Assembly: GCA_019752295.1 (NCBI GenBank)
Contig: JAIEMK010000016.1
Coordinates: forward strand, 22,876-86,875
From: Chitinophagaceae bacterium
GTDB lineage: Bacteria > Bacteroidota > Bacteroidia > Chitinophagales > Chitinophagaceae
Direction of reading: 5' to 3'
DNA: 64,000 nucleotides
Part shown: piece after piece, positions 35,627 through 44,785 of the stretch
How the letters are laid out: every line of letters starts with the position of its first letter
Numbering within the stretch: position 1 is the stretch's first letter
Program-made: the position numbers and the translations under genes
The notes under the pieces: model-generated
The model's input: the letters and a program-made list of their open reading frames with translations, nothing else
The model's database searches: none
Told to the model about the DNA's origin: nothing

Positions 35627-38600
35627 CCGTCAATACCTTTTAGGGGAACTTACCGAGTTTGCGCTGGAAGCAAGTGGTCTTGTAGTCGGCAAACCAGGTA
35701 TCGGCAAAAGCTATATACTTAAGCAGCTAAGTCGAGCGCTTAATGAAAGATCTGTTGTATCTCTTTTGATCAGGATCGATAATTTGGTGGATGGGTCTGA
35801 TGAATCACTACAGCGTGAACTTAATTTAAGCAATGATTGGATCTCCACTTTGAGTCAAGTCAAAATAGATGATGAGCAAAAGGCTGTTCTCATTTTTGAT
35901 GCCTTCGATGCCGCTCGTGATGAAAGATTCCGCAAGGAAATCTTGAGCCAGATAAGGCGGGCAAAAAGAGAATTGTCTGAAAAATGGAACATCATTGTCA
36001 GCGTGCGCACCTATGATGCCAACAAATCACCAGAATTGATGCGTTTGTTTCCTTGGAATGAATTAGACGAGGAGGTGGTGAGTTGCAGGAAACTTGAGGT
36101 GCGTGAGCTCATGGATGAAGAGATTGCATCTGCTGTAGAAGGAAATAAACCCTTGGAGATTTTTTGCACTGAAGCTTCTTCTGAACTTAAAGAGATATTA
36201 CGCGTTCCTTTTTTTCTTGTGCTGGCAGACAAGATCATTTCTTTTAATAACGGGAGTAATATTGAAGAAGCAAAAGGTTATAGGTCGGAGATACAGCTCC
36301 TAAATAAGTACTGGGAAAATAAACTAGTGCATATTGATAAGAATGTTGCTGTAGAAACGATTTTGCGTAGCCTTATTCAGTTGCTTGTTACCAACCGTAG
36401 CTTGAACTGTTCGAAGCAGTCCTTCCTCGATTCCAACCTATTAATGGACACTTCCTCGTTAGAGTATCTGCGGAGTGAAAATGTATTAGAAGATATTTCT
36501 GTCAACAAAAACAGGATTTCTTTCTCGCATAATATTCTCTTCGATTATGCAGTCAGCAGATATAGCCTTTCGGAAGATTATTCCGATTTCCTTCGTTTTG
36601 CCAGAGAGGATCTAACCAGACCTTTTTTTCTTCGACCCAGCTTCTTGTATTTCTTTACTTCTCTTTGGTATCAAAACCGACCAGTTTTCTGGGAGATGTA
36701 CTGGAGAATAGCAGATGAGACAGATAAGGAATTGAGGTTATTTCACAGATTGGTGTTAAATGGAATTACGGCATCAGAATACACAACCATAGAGGACCTG
36801 CATCCTATACTTTCAGTAATCGATGACAACAATCGAATACTAAATATCCGTAACCTCTTGCAGTCGATCCGCTTTATGCAACAACCTCGTTCGGCCGGAC
36901 AATCTGCTTTACTACTTCAGTTGTCAAAAAAACTTGAGGAAGCTTATTTGTTTGAATTTGCTTTTCTTCTCGATGAGTTCATTAAGGAAAATAACCAGTC
37001 GCAAAATTGCGAGAATGAGGGTGAATCAGCACGCAACCTGTTGAACTATATACTGGATCATAGGTCTACTGGCAATAAGCCATTCCTCGACCGTATCGGG
37101 GCAACGCGAGGTATAGAACTTGTCTCTAAAACATACCAGACAAACAATGCAGAATCAAAGGCAGGACTTACCCGTGTGTTAGATCTTCTTGCAGAACCTG
37201 ATTTTGAGATTTGGTATTTTTCTAATCTATCAGAGAATGTTAAACACCTTCTTCCATTAGACGCGGAATTTGTAGCTGAGATTTATTTATGCATTTTTAA
37301 ACATAGTGAGAGCGATGAAAGCAGAACCCAGATGGGGGGAACTGTGCTGATGAGTTTTACAAGCACGCGCAAGCAGGATTTTGAGATGTGTCATTACAGG
37401 CTTGAGCAGTACTTTCCAAACTTTATGCAAACTGCTCCCCGTCTGGCACTCCCTGTTGGACTGACAATTGCCAATGACTATATAATTATGGACAGATCAC
37501 GTTTCTATGAAAATATAGAACGTGTTCCCTTTATGTACGGCAACATCCAGTGCGTTTATATAATAGATTTTTCATCTATCTGGAACGAAAGCATACATTA
37601 TCATAAACCTGCGGACTTGATCAATAGGGTTCTTGCTTATATAGAAGAGCAACTTGAGAAACAGGCTGATGATGGAATTCAATTGCTAAAGGATTACATT
37701 CAGTATGCGTTGGTTGGATATTCATGGAAACAATTGCTAGCTCTTGTCGCAAGGCATCCGAAGGCACTGGCGGATTTTGTGTATCCTCTTTTGATAACGC
37801 CAACACTGTTAACTGGACCAGATACTTCTTATGAAGCAAGGGTATGTATTGAAGAGTGTGTTTCGTTTTTTACCGATGAACAGGTGAGACATCTCGAAGA
37901 ATTAATATGGGCGAGTTATGATGACCAAAAAGAATTTACTATTAGACAAGCTTTGTCACGTATACCTGCAGAGAGATTACAACTAGTAAAATCTCAGGAG
38001 TTTATTGCAGAAGGTGGAGCAAAGGAGAATGAACGTGGATTCCAAAGTCATTTTTCTTCTGAGACTTACACGACCGATATGTGGCTGACTGATCAGGGTG
38101 TGGATGTTGAAGCACCTGAGAATCGCTCGCTGCTTGACACATCACGGAAACTAGAAGCGTTTAATAATCAGTGGATGAACCATACGCCACCTGTTGAGCC
38201 GGTAAGGGAAGTGCTACCTTATGCAAAAACTATTCTTGAAAAGGTAACTGCTACCGGTAACATGTTGCCAAAAGATCTAATCCAGTCTGTATTGCGGGAG
38301 GCTATTAAAGCCCTTGCTATGGCGGCCAAAATATTAGAGCATCTGGTAAGAGACGAGATTGATTTGGTAAATGAAGGAGTTAAATACGGATACGGTATTG
38401 TAACAGTAGCTGATGATGAAGACAGATTCAATACGTCGCCTGCAAGGGGCTGGTCACCTACGCCGCGAAACGAGGCAGCAGATGCGCTGGTGCATCTTTA
38501 TATCTTTGAGCAAAGCGAAAATAACTTGCAGTTACTGGAAGATGCCGTAAAAAACGGCAATTCGGTTGTTCGGTACAATGCAGTAAGAAATATCGTGTTG

Positions 38601-39569
38601 TTGGCTGATCACCAGTATGCTGTATACTGGAAGTTGATTACCGATCGACTTGCAGAAGAAACTGATTCATTTACTTATGCGATACTGATTGGCAACCTGA
38701 AATTTTATCCACCTGACATACAACAGCAGGCACCTGAAATACTTAACCTGATAGAAGCAAAAGAAGAAGTGTTTATTTCCAATACTACCTTTCTTGAAGA
38801 GTACATTAAGCTTTTGTTGTGGATGATGCAACGCCATAAAATTCCTATTGCTTCAAAAAAATTATGGAATGCATATTCGAACCCTTCGTTCTGCAGAAAT
38901 ATCATCTTCACTATGTTTGAAAGAATGCATCCTTCTTTTCCTGATAATGATTATGTAGGTAATCCTGAACTATACAAAGAGCAGATTGATATCATCCTTC
39001 ATTATGCTGACAAGGCAAGCGAGGAACTGAAGTCCTTTTTTAACCAAGCGGCACAACCAGATAATCCGGAACTGAAAGGCATGTTTACTATCCTTGACGA
39101 GATTATCCTGCGTATCTATTTTCAACTGGATGCAAAGCGGTTAGGTAATTCAGGTCATTCATTACCAGTTAATCAAGAAAATAGGAAACATTTTTATTTC
39201 AGGATTAAACCTGTTTATGAAAAAATCATCACCCTTTCTGGCTCTATTCCCAGCGGTGGCATGATAACAGGTCATACGGCTCATTATTTTATTCAGTCAT
39301 TGAATCTTATGCTGGCAGACGATCCGGAGGCTATCCTGGAAATGATCACGACGATTACCACCCTATCACTTGGTTCCGGTTACACTTTCGACTCTTTTGC
39401 CATCCAGCAGATGGTAGAACTTACTGAAAAGCTGCTCGCAGATCACAGAGATCTTCTGCTTAAGGATAAACCATTTAAAAACCTGATCGAACTGTTGGAT
39501 ATTTATATTCAATCCGGTTGGGTGGATGCGCTGCAACTATTGTGGAAATTGGATGAGGTGTTTAAATAA
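35616..39569 (+). CDS. Large STAND-like P-loop NTPase partnered with the SIR2 gene
   Basis: This 1317-residue protein opens with a P-loop NTPase domain: Walker A GKPGIGKS at residues 25-32, Walker B VLIFDAFDAARDE from residue 91, and a sensor-like IIVSVRTYD around 127-134, the pattern of STAND/NACHT-type ATPases. The rest is a long helix-rich region without catalytic motifs. It reads like HEAT/TPR-type solenoid repeats and would suit a sensor. No fused effector is present. In related systems such as Avs the ATPase oligomerises on a phage trigger and turns on an effector. Here the effector is probably the overlapping SIR2 protein. Confidence 0.75.
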   Translation: MKINRQYLLGELTEFALEASGLVVGKPGIGKSYILKQLSRALNERSVVSLLIRIDNLVDGSDESLQRELNLSNDWISTLSQVKIDDEQKAVLIFDAFDAARDERFRKEILSQIRRAKRELSEKWNIIVSVRTYDANKSPELMRLFPWNELDEEVVSCRKLEVRELMDEEIASAVEGNKPLEIFCTEASSELKEILRVPFFLVLADKIISFNNGSNIEEAKGYRSEIQLLNKYWENKLVHIDKNVAVETILRSLIQLLVTNRSLNCSKQSFLDSNLLMDTSSLEYLRSENVLEDISVNKNRISFSHNILFDYAVSRYSLSEDYSDFLRFAREDLTRPFFLRPSFLYFFTSLWYQNRPVFWEMYWRIADETDKELRLFHRLVLNGITASEYTTIEDLHPILSVIDDNNRILNIRNLLQSIRFMQQPRSAGQSALLLQLSKKLEEAYLFEFAFLLDEFIKENNQSQNCENEGESARNLLNYILDHRSTGNKPFLDRIGATRGIELVSKTYQTNNAESKAGLTRVLDLLAEPDFEIWYFSNLSENVKHLLPLDAEFVAEIYLCIFKHSESDESRTQMGGTVLMSFTSTRKQDFEMCHYRLEQYFPNFMQTAPRLALPVGLTIANDYIIMDRSRFYENIERVPFMYGNIQCVYIIDFSSIWNESIHYHKPADLINRVLAYIEEQLEKQADDGIQLLKDYIQYALVGYSWKQLLALVARHPKALADFVYPLLITPTLLTGPDTSYEARVCIEECVSFFTDEQVRHLEELIWASYDDQKEFTIRQALSRIPAERLQLVKSQEFIAEGGAKENERGFQSHFSSETYTTDMWLTDQGVDVEAPENRSLLDTSRKLEAFNNQWMNHTPPVEPVREVLPYAKTILEKVTATGNMLPKDLIQSVLREAIKALAMAAKILEHLVRDEIDLVNEGVKYGYGIVTVADDEDRFNTSPARGWSPTPRNEAADALVHLYIFEQSENNLQLLEDAVKNGNSVVRYNAVRNIVLLADHQYAVYWKLITDRLAEETDSFTYAILIGNLKFYPPDIQQQAPEILNLIEAKEEVFISNTTFLEEYIKLLLWMMQRHKIPIASKKLWNAYSNPSFCRNIIFTMFERMHPSFPDNDYVGNPELYKEQIDIILHYADKASEELKSFFNQAAQPDNPELKGMFTILDEIILRIYFQLDAKRLGNSGHSLPVNQENRKHFYFRIKPVYEKIITLSGSIPSGGMITGHTAHYFIQSLNLMLADDPEAILEMITTITTLSLGSGYTFDSFAIQQMVELTEKLLADHRDLLLKDKPFKNLIELLDIYIQSGWVDALQLLWKLDEVFK

Positions 39570-39727
39570 GCGAAACAAACATTTGCGAATGTGATGACAA
39601 ACAATGTTGCAATTGCGATGATGTTCGTTTTTTCGTAGATTTTATTTTGATGATGCAAGGCTCTGGCCCTCATGTTAACTTAATATGAGAGAATAGGGGG
39701 AGGAAATTGTTAAATACAATTTTGCTT

Positions 39728-40366
39728 TTATTTTTCCGCAATAATGTTTGCCTGCTTGTCTAACGAAAGTTGTTTATCACTTTTGTATAGATTTATATAA
39801 ATGGCGCCGGGAGTATCATCATAGGTGTACCTTGGAATATCGTAGTCTGGCTGAATAATAAACCTTCCGTTAGTGTCGATGATGCCATATTTCTGATTGA
39901 CTGCTGCAGCAATATTTCCCGCATCATTAAACTGGTATTCAAAGCGACCAAAAACATGATCGAAGCTTAAGGGTATCGCAAGCTTACCTGTTTTGTCGAT
40001 AAATCCATATTTGGTTCCTTTAACGACACATGCAAGGCCCTGACAAAAGCTATACGCTCTATCATATCCATGAAGGTTAATAACCTGCTGACCTGTTTTA
40101 TCAATAAAGTAATTTTGGAAACTTATGGTTTCAACAAGTGCGAGTCCTTCGCTAAAATCATTTGCAAAGAGATAATTAGCTGCGATAATCTCGTTTCCGC
40201 TTGTATCAATAAATCCGTACCTGTCCCACATACCTTTGACAATATAGGAAGGAAAGCCCCCCACTTTGTATAAATTATTGGATTGAGCTACCCGCAGCAT
40301 ATTTTCTTTTTCATCGAATATGTGCGCGTATCTGACTTGAATGTGGTGAGGAAAATCGTAAAACAT
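39728..40366 (-). CDS. WG-repeat protein
   Basis: This 212-residue protein contains about four WG-containing repeats, for example YGFIDTSGNEIIAANY, NYFIDKTGQQVINL, YGFIDKTGKLAIPL and YGIIDTNGRFIIQP. There is no signal peptide, so it is probably cytosolic. WG repeats are beta-strand modules presumed to bind partners; the target is unknown. It is located between the SIR2/NTPase pair and AbiH on the opposite strand to the former. It ends tail to tail with the NTPase gene, with 158 bases between. Confidence 0.8.
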   Translation of the reverse strand: MFYDFPHHIQVRYAHIFDEKENMLRVAQSNNLYKVGGFPSYIVKGMWDRYGFIDTSGNEIIAANYLFANDFSEGLALVETISFQNYFIDKTGQQVINLHGYDRAYSFCQGLACVVKGTKYGFIDKTGKLAIPLSFDHVFGRFEYQFNDAGNIAAAVNQKYGIIDTNGRFIIQPDYDIPRYTYDDTPGAIYINLYKSDKQLSLDKQANIIAEK

Positions 40367-40445
40367 AGTGTGTTTTTTAAGTTGGTTATATTAATGGTAA
40401 TTTGGTAAACATTTCAATATTCCAGATCATGTTCTTTTAACATGA

Positions 40446-41426
40446 TTATGGAAAAGGAAGGTTCAACTGCTGGTTGCTAACATGTATTTCTACCAGTTCA
40501 AATTGCTGGATCATGGCCGGATCAATTCCTAAATTGGTCAGGGTTTGTAAATGCCTGCCTCGTTCTGCGTCGTTATAAAATGATACATGCCAAGTTACTG
40601 CGGGTGAAATTGATTCACAAAGCTTCTGAAAATACGGCAGATCAACTTCAGAGATAGAATGCCCAAGAACATGGATATGCTGGATATTGCGAATACTAAA
40701 AAAGAAGTCCGCAAATTTCGTGATGATATCGGCCGTTGGTTTATAACTCGCCTTGAAGTATTGCCTTATTATCTTTTTGCCTTCGTAGTATGAAGAATCT
40801 TCTTCATCATTTTCCAGACACCATCGTTCTTCTTCTTCCTGGATCAAGCCAGGTGGCGGAACTTTTGGTTGTTCGTCAAATTGTGCTGGATCCATGCCGT
40901 GGCCAAGTATGATCTCATCATATCTGCTGTATACAGAATAGTGAATGTAATGGATATGGTTGCGATCTACATTGTACAATCTTTCCAGCGTACCAGTATA
41001 ATTAAAGGTGAGGAAAGTGGCTTGTGTATCGAGATTTACTTTATACTGAAATGCAGAAGCCGGCATATCTACTGCAATAATGAATTGCTTAAATGCAGAG
41101 ATCAATCCTGTTGTTAGTTTATCATATTCTTCCTGCATGCTATCGGGAAATATAAAACGGTCTCCATCTTTAAAATCATCGCTTGCCAGGTCCGGTAGCA
41201 GATCTGAATGTTCCGAAATAATTTCATCGACGTCAAGATTTGCGAGGTTCGATTCAAACTGAGACCAAAGGCTTTTATCAGAAGCCGGATATGAAATATA
41301 TGATTCGAGCGAATAAAATAAACTACTGTGATTTTTTTGAAGATAGTTAGCAAAATTATAATAGCTGGTACGTAAACCGTGATGCAGGTCAAATCCATTA
41401 CCGATTATATAAAGTATGTCACTCAT
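40446..41426 (-). CDS. AbiH family abortive infection protein
   Basis: This 326-residue protein begins with LYIIGNGFDLHHGLRT, the AbiH hallmark, and later has TFNYTGTLE (residues 140-148), LGHG (174-177) and HVLGHSISEVDLPYF (252-266). AbiH was described in Lactococcus as a single-gene phage abortive-infection determinant; its mechanism is not established to my knowledge. The spacing of GNGFD, TFNYT, a His-Gly and GHS resembles a SIR2-like Rossmann fold, so a related nucleotide chemistry is possible (inference). Its start is about 60 bases from the secreted-protein gene's stop. Confidence 0.85.
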   Translation of the reverse strand: MSDILYIIGNGFDLHHGLRTSYYNFANYLQKNHSSLFYSLESYISYPASDKSLWSQFESNLANLDVDEIISEHSDLLPDLASDDFKDGDRFIFPDSMQEEYDKLTTGLISAFKQFIIAVDMPASAFQYKVNLDTQATFLTFNYTGTLERLYNVDRNHIHYIHYSVYSRYDEIILGHGMDPAQFDEQPKVPPPGLIQEEEERWCLENDEEDSSYYEGKKIIRQYFKASYKPTADIITKFADFFFSIRNIQHIHVLGHSISEVDLPYFQKLCESISPAVTWHVSFYNDAERGRHLQTLTNLGIDPAMIQQFELVEIHVSNQQLNLPFP

Positions 41427-41486
41427 CTGAATAGCTTTCTACGTAAAGTTGGAAGTTGATTGTAATAGGTGGCTTATTACCGCAGA

Positions 41487-42290
41487 TTAATATCGCTGCA
41501 AATCCAGTTTGAGTTGTTGCATATTCCACACGATTTTATAGCGTTCGCCGGGCACTACCTTGTACTGTACGTATTTAAGGTTGTCTGTAAAAATTCTGCA
41601 GTAGGCCATGTTCTGCGATAGGTCCAGTGTATTTTGATAACCGGTGCGTAGTTCAAAGTTTTGCCAATTAACCATATCACTGCTAACTTGGTATTTAACT
41701 AGGCCGGTTGTTCCGTTGAGAATCGTGAGAGAATACCTAGATGTCCCTACCAGGCTACTGTCTGTTATGGCAACGACCTCCAACTGCACATCCAAACCTT
41801 GTCGGATGTTGTTGTTTTTGAATCCAAAATAAATTTCGCGTCCCAGACATTCACCAGAATAGAAACAACAGTTGCCGCGGTTCGGCATTGCTTTGCACGC
41901 CGTCCAATTTGCATCCTGTTTTTTGTAAAAATAGTCGGCATCATAGGGATTGTTGAATATGAAGGCATCGACAGAATTCCCGTCATTGCTCTTGATTGCG
42001 TAATCCATTAGTGAGATACCCGCACCGAGACCTGAACTACCTGCGAGCCCACTGAGCACTTTTAAAAGTGATCCGTCGGCGACGCGACCGCCTTTTGGAA
42101 GAATCGTAACCCGATAAACGTAGGCGCTGGTTTTTTCAGGCAGCACAACCTTTGTGATGTTTCGTGTATAACCCGTCATTGATGTCGTCGAATTGACGGT
42201 TATGACTTCCGTGTGCGCGGCTTTTAAGATTTGTGCGTCCGCCCAACACAAAGTAGTCGTACAAAGTACAAAAAGCGAGATTTTCTTCAT
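41487..42290 (-). CDS. Secreted protein of unknown function
   Basis: This protein of about 267 residues has a signal peptide (MKKISLFVLCTTTLCWADAQ). The ATG at 42290 is chosen because an upstream ATG at 42335 would bury it. The mature part is probably periplasmic, with few cysteines (NRGNCCFYSGECLGREI) and many beta-like strands. No domain is recognised. It sits between AbiH and a gene-poor 700-base gap. An exported protein is unusual in a cluster of cytosolic defence genes, and it may be unrelated cargo. Confidence 0.6.
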   Translation of the reverse strand: MKKISLFVLCTTTLCWADAQILKAAHTEVITVNSTTSMTGYTRNITKVVLPEKTSAYVYRVTILPKGGRVADGSLLKVLSGLAGSSGLGAGISLMDYAIKSNDGNSVDAFIFNNPYDADYFYKKQDANWTACKAMPNRGNCCFYSGECLGREIYFGFKNNNIRQGLDVQLEVVAITDSSLVGTSRYSLTILNGTTGLVKYQVSSDMVNWQNFELRTGYQNTLDLSQNMAYCRIFTDNLKYVQYKVVPGERYKIVWNMQQLKLDLQRY

Positions 42291-42986
42291 AACAGTTAGG
42301 TTGTAATTCTGCGCTTCGGGGGGACTTGGGCGCAATTATTTATATATGAAAATAGCGTTTTTGATCAATATCTGCTCCGCGAAATCACCGGGCAGGCACC
42401 ACTCATCTTCACAACACCGTTACCTAGACGAAAGTGTCTTTAATATCTCAATTAAAACAGCAATACTTCAACAATTATAAATGATCAAAATACAGATACG
42501 ATTAAACAGATTTTGGATCTATCGCAAATTCTATATCTAAACTTCTTAACGGCAAAAAAAAAGATTAAATAAGACCGTCTACTTGAATTAGTTACAATAA
42601 ACTCATGCTTTTTATTTAAACAATAAGTTAGTTAGAATTAAAGCGTGTTTTAAATTGATTGCTTGCAAATGCTTCATAAAACAAAAAAGCCACCTCATTT
42701 ATTTATGAGACGGCTTCTTTTTCGTTGACGGAACTGAACTTTTTTCGAACTATTTATTTAATGATTTGAGGCTTTTAGCAGAAATTGTCGATTGATTTAC
42801 ATTTATTTATGGTTAAATAAGATAGCATCAAGTCGAAGAAATTTGGGCCAAAAAGTATGTTTAGAAGTGAGGGGACTATACTATTTCTAACCTAGTTTTA
42901 AGGCTAAAAGGCTTCATTTTTTGAGTGGATTATGGTTGAATGGGGATCGAATTTGCATAAGCAGTTTTTTTGTACTTTCACAACAA
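42291..42986. other. Gene-poor AT-rich gap with an orphan terminator
   Basis: No convincing coding frame on either strand. It holds the hairpin at 42684-42722 and short AT-rich stretches. The right part leads into a frameshifted remnant gene that starts at about 42987. The gap looks like a scar of lost genes. Confidence 0.5.
42684..42722. terminator. Orphan bidirectional terminator
   Basis: AAAAAAGCCACCTCA and TGAGACGGCTTCTTTTT form a stem with a short AT loop and T runs on both sides. No adjacent gene ends here. The 14 bases TGAGACGGCTTCTT are identical to the tRNA-Gln terminator at 46890-46903. Confidence 0.65.
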
Positions 42987-43480
42987 ATGTTATCTAATGA
43001 TACCCGAAGTAAAATTAAAAATATCACTGCAGGAAATGTCATTGAAGGGAGCACAGATACTTGCACAGCGATCCGAAACTACCTTTGCACAGGCTTTCCA
43101 ACAAGCACAACGGTTAAAACTGACTTCGAAGGTAAACTCCTCGTCAAAAAAGAACAGGTTCGATTCTTAGAAATTTACAGTAAGAAAAATAATTTATGGC
43201 TCACAGCATTGCCGGTACAAGACACATTTTTGCTAGGGGCTGAGAAGCATTGGTATATCTGGATTCAGACAGGCGCGATGTAATAAAACAGAATGACGCG
43301 ATTTATTATGCCACTTGGTTAGAGTTTTTTAATAGTATTGTACTTCATAACCTGATTTTTCCAAATACAGCTTATAAGTTTTTGGGGTTCATACGTTTTG
43401 AAGATATTAAACAACACTTAGAGTATAATGGATTTGAAAACCCTATAAGGCATGATTATCGGCATAAAGAATTATTAAGC
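42987..43480 (+). pseudogene. Frameshifted and truncated remnant of a polyvalent-protein-like gene
   Basis: The first frame (from ATG 42987) reads MLSNDTRSKIKNITAGNVIE, STDTCTAIRNYLC and onwards to GAEKHWYIW. At about 43250 the similarity continues in another frame as VYLDSDRRDVIKQNDAIYYATWLEFFN ... NTAYKFLGFIRFE, then jumps to DIKQHLEYNGFENPIRHDY. I recall intact proteins of this type in Bacteroidota mobile elements, annotated as putative polyvalent protein kinases of about 200 residues. A frameshift, an internal gap after GFIRFE and loss of the C terminus mark it as a remnant. The frame beyond about 43475 reads antisense to the next gene. Confidence 0.6.
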
Positions 43481-43978
43481 TTCATCATATACTGCCATTA
43501 CATCAAAACCAAATTCGTCAGATGAACCTTCAAGTTCAATGGTTACCTGCATGGGAAAATCTTTTTGGTAGGGAACTTTTTTCCATAAGGAACCTGGAAT
43601 ATTAATAGGCGTTTTTAACATAAACACTGGTTGAAAATCATAGCCGGTATTATAAAATGCTATGGTAAATATGCTACCAACTGTCAACTGATCGTTCGTA
43701 CTGCATGTTACCTGCAGTGGAAAATCCACGATCTTAGTACCCCATATTCCATTTGTGCTCAACCCCCTTATAAAATACTGCAGTTTTATTTTTTTATGAT
43801 TGGCACAACTTTTTGAAATTGAATACTTCTTGGGGGTTAAATGGGCTTGGTGAAGAGGGGTCATTGAAAATTGGAGAAGGTAGGTCACTGTGTGCTGGAG
43901 AACGGGGATCAATGTGTATGAATTTTCCAATCTTGGTGACATCAAGATGTCATTTACCTTTGATGGTATTGAGGCCAA
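43475..43978 (-). CDS. Hypothetical protein with an internal repeat
   Basis: This possible 167-residue protein follows an HNH gene with a 25-base overlap. The second half contains two similar stretches, DFPLQVTCSTNDQLTVGSIFTIAFY and DFPMQVTIELEGSSDEFGFDVMAVY, an apparent duplicated beta motif. The first 70 residues look less protein-like, so the true start may be an internal codon. No family is recognised. The 3' end abuts the truncation point of the pseudogene on the other strand. Confidence 0.45.
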   Translation of the reverse strand: MASIPSKVNDILMSPRLENSYTLIPVLQHTVTYLLQFSMTPLHQAHLTPKKYSISKSCANHKKIKLQYFIRGLSTNGIWGTKIVDFPLQVTCSTNDQLTVGSIFTIAFYNTGYDFQPVFMLKTPINIPGSLWKKVPYQKDFPMQVTIELEGSSDEFGFDVMAVYDEA

Positions 43979-44670
43979 GAATTATAAAACTTCTTAAAAG
44001 CTGGTTCAACATTGCGGTATCCTTGGCCAATTGCTTCTAGGAATTTAAAAAATAGATCTCTGTCATAATTTCCCAATATTGTATCCAAAGCCCCGTTGAT
44101 GTGAGACAACTCAAGGTATGTAAATGACTGAAGATTCGCCCTGAGAATCCTTTCTATTTCTCCTCTTTTATTATGACAATCCCTACATAGGGCTTTCAAT
44201 GCGTCATATGGATATTGCCATGGTTCCAGCCCATACACATAATAGCAGTGATGAATATCGAGTGGTACATTTGTCTTTCCACAATCTTCGCAATTATTCT
44301 CTGCTCTTTTCAAAACATACTGTCTTTTTTTTTGCCATAAAGGGTTCTTTAGTTTCTCGCTGTAACTAATATTTGAAGGTGAAAAAGGTGCCACTTCCTC
44401 AATCTTGTATAATCCAAGATTCCATGAGTGCCCGAGTTCATAGAAATAGTTGAACGATTCAAGTAAATCTGAAAATTGGATTCCATAGTCGGCAGGGTCG
44501 CCAAAATTCAATATCTGAAAAAGCCCACCTTCAGTAGTGATAATATAATCTGCATCATTATGATAAGGTTCCTCCCTTTTACGCCATTCCTCCTGTGTGT
44601 AAATATGGGAATCAGAATCAAGTGAATTCTTTTTTAGCCACATCTGTAAAACTTCTAAAAACTTGCCCAT
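43954..44670 (-). CDS. HNH endonuclease domain protein
   Basis: This 238-residue protein has a C-terminal HNH nuclease module: Cys127-x2-Cys130, His140-His141 in PLDIHHCYY, and Cys162-x2-Cys165-His166 in ALCRDCHNKR, giving a zinc-stabilised beta-beta-alpha metal fold. The N-terminal 105 residues carry no recognised motif but hold Trp/Tyr-rich segments that could recognise a target. HNH nucleases act in restriction, retron and toxin systems; which applies here is unknown. It overlaps the following hypothetical gene by 25 bases and is divergent from the RloA-like ATPase gene, across 115 bases of AT-rich DNA. Confidence 0.75.
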   Translation of the reverse strand: MGKFLEVLQMWLKKNSLDSDSHIYTQEEWRKREEPYHNDADYIITTEGGLFQILNFGDPADYGIQFSDLLESFNYFYELGHSWNLGLYKIEEVAPFSPSNISYSEKLKNPLWQKKRQYVLKRAENNCEDCGKTNVPLDIHHCYYVYGLEPWQYPYDALKALCRDCHNKRGEIERILRANLQSFTYLELSHINGALDTILGNYDRDLFFKFLEAIGQGYRNVEPAFKKFYNSWPQYHQR

Positions 44671-44785
44671 TTGTTTCTTGATTTTGGTGTTAGATGGTGG
44701 AGTAAATGATTGAATTTATGATAAATTCTTACTTTTTTATAACTATTTTATTATAATTTGCTGAATAATTGCAAATTTTTATAAA

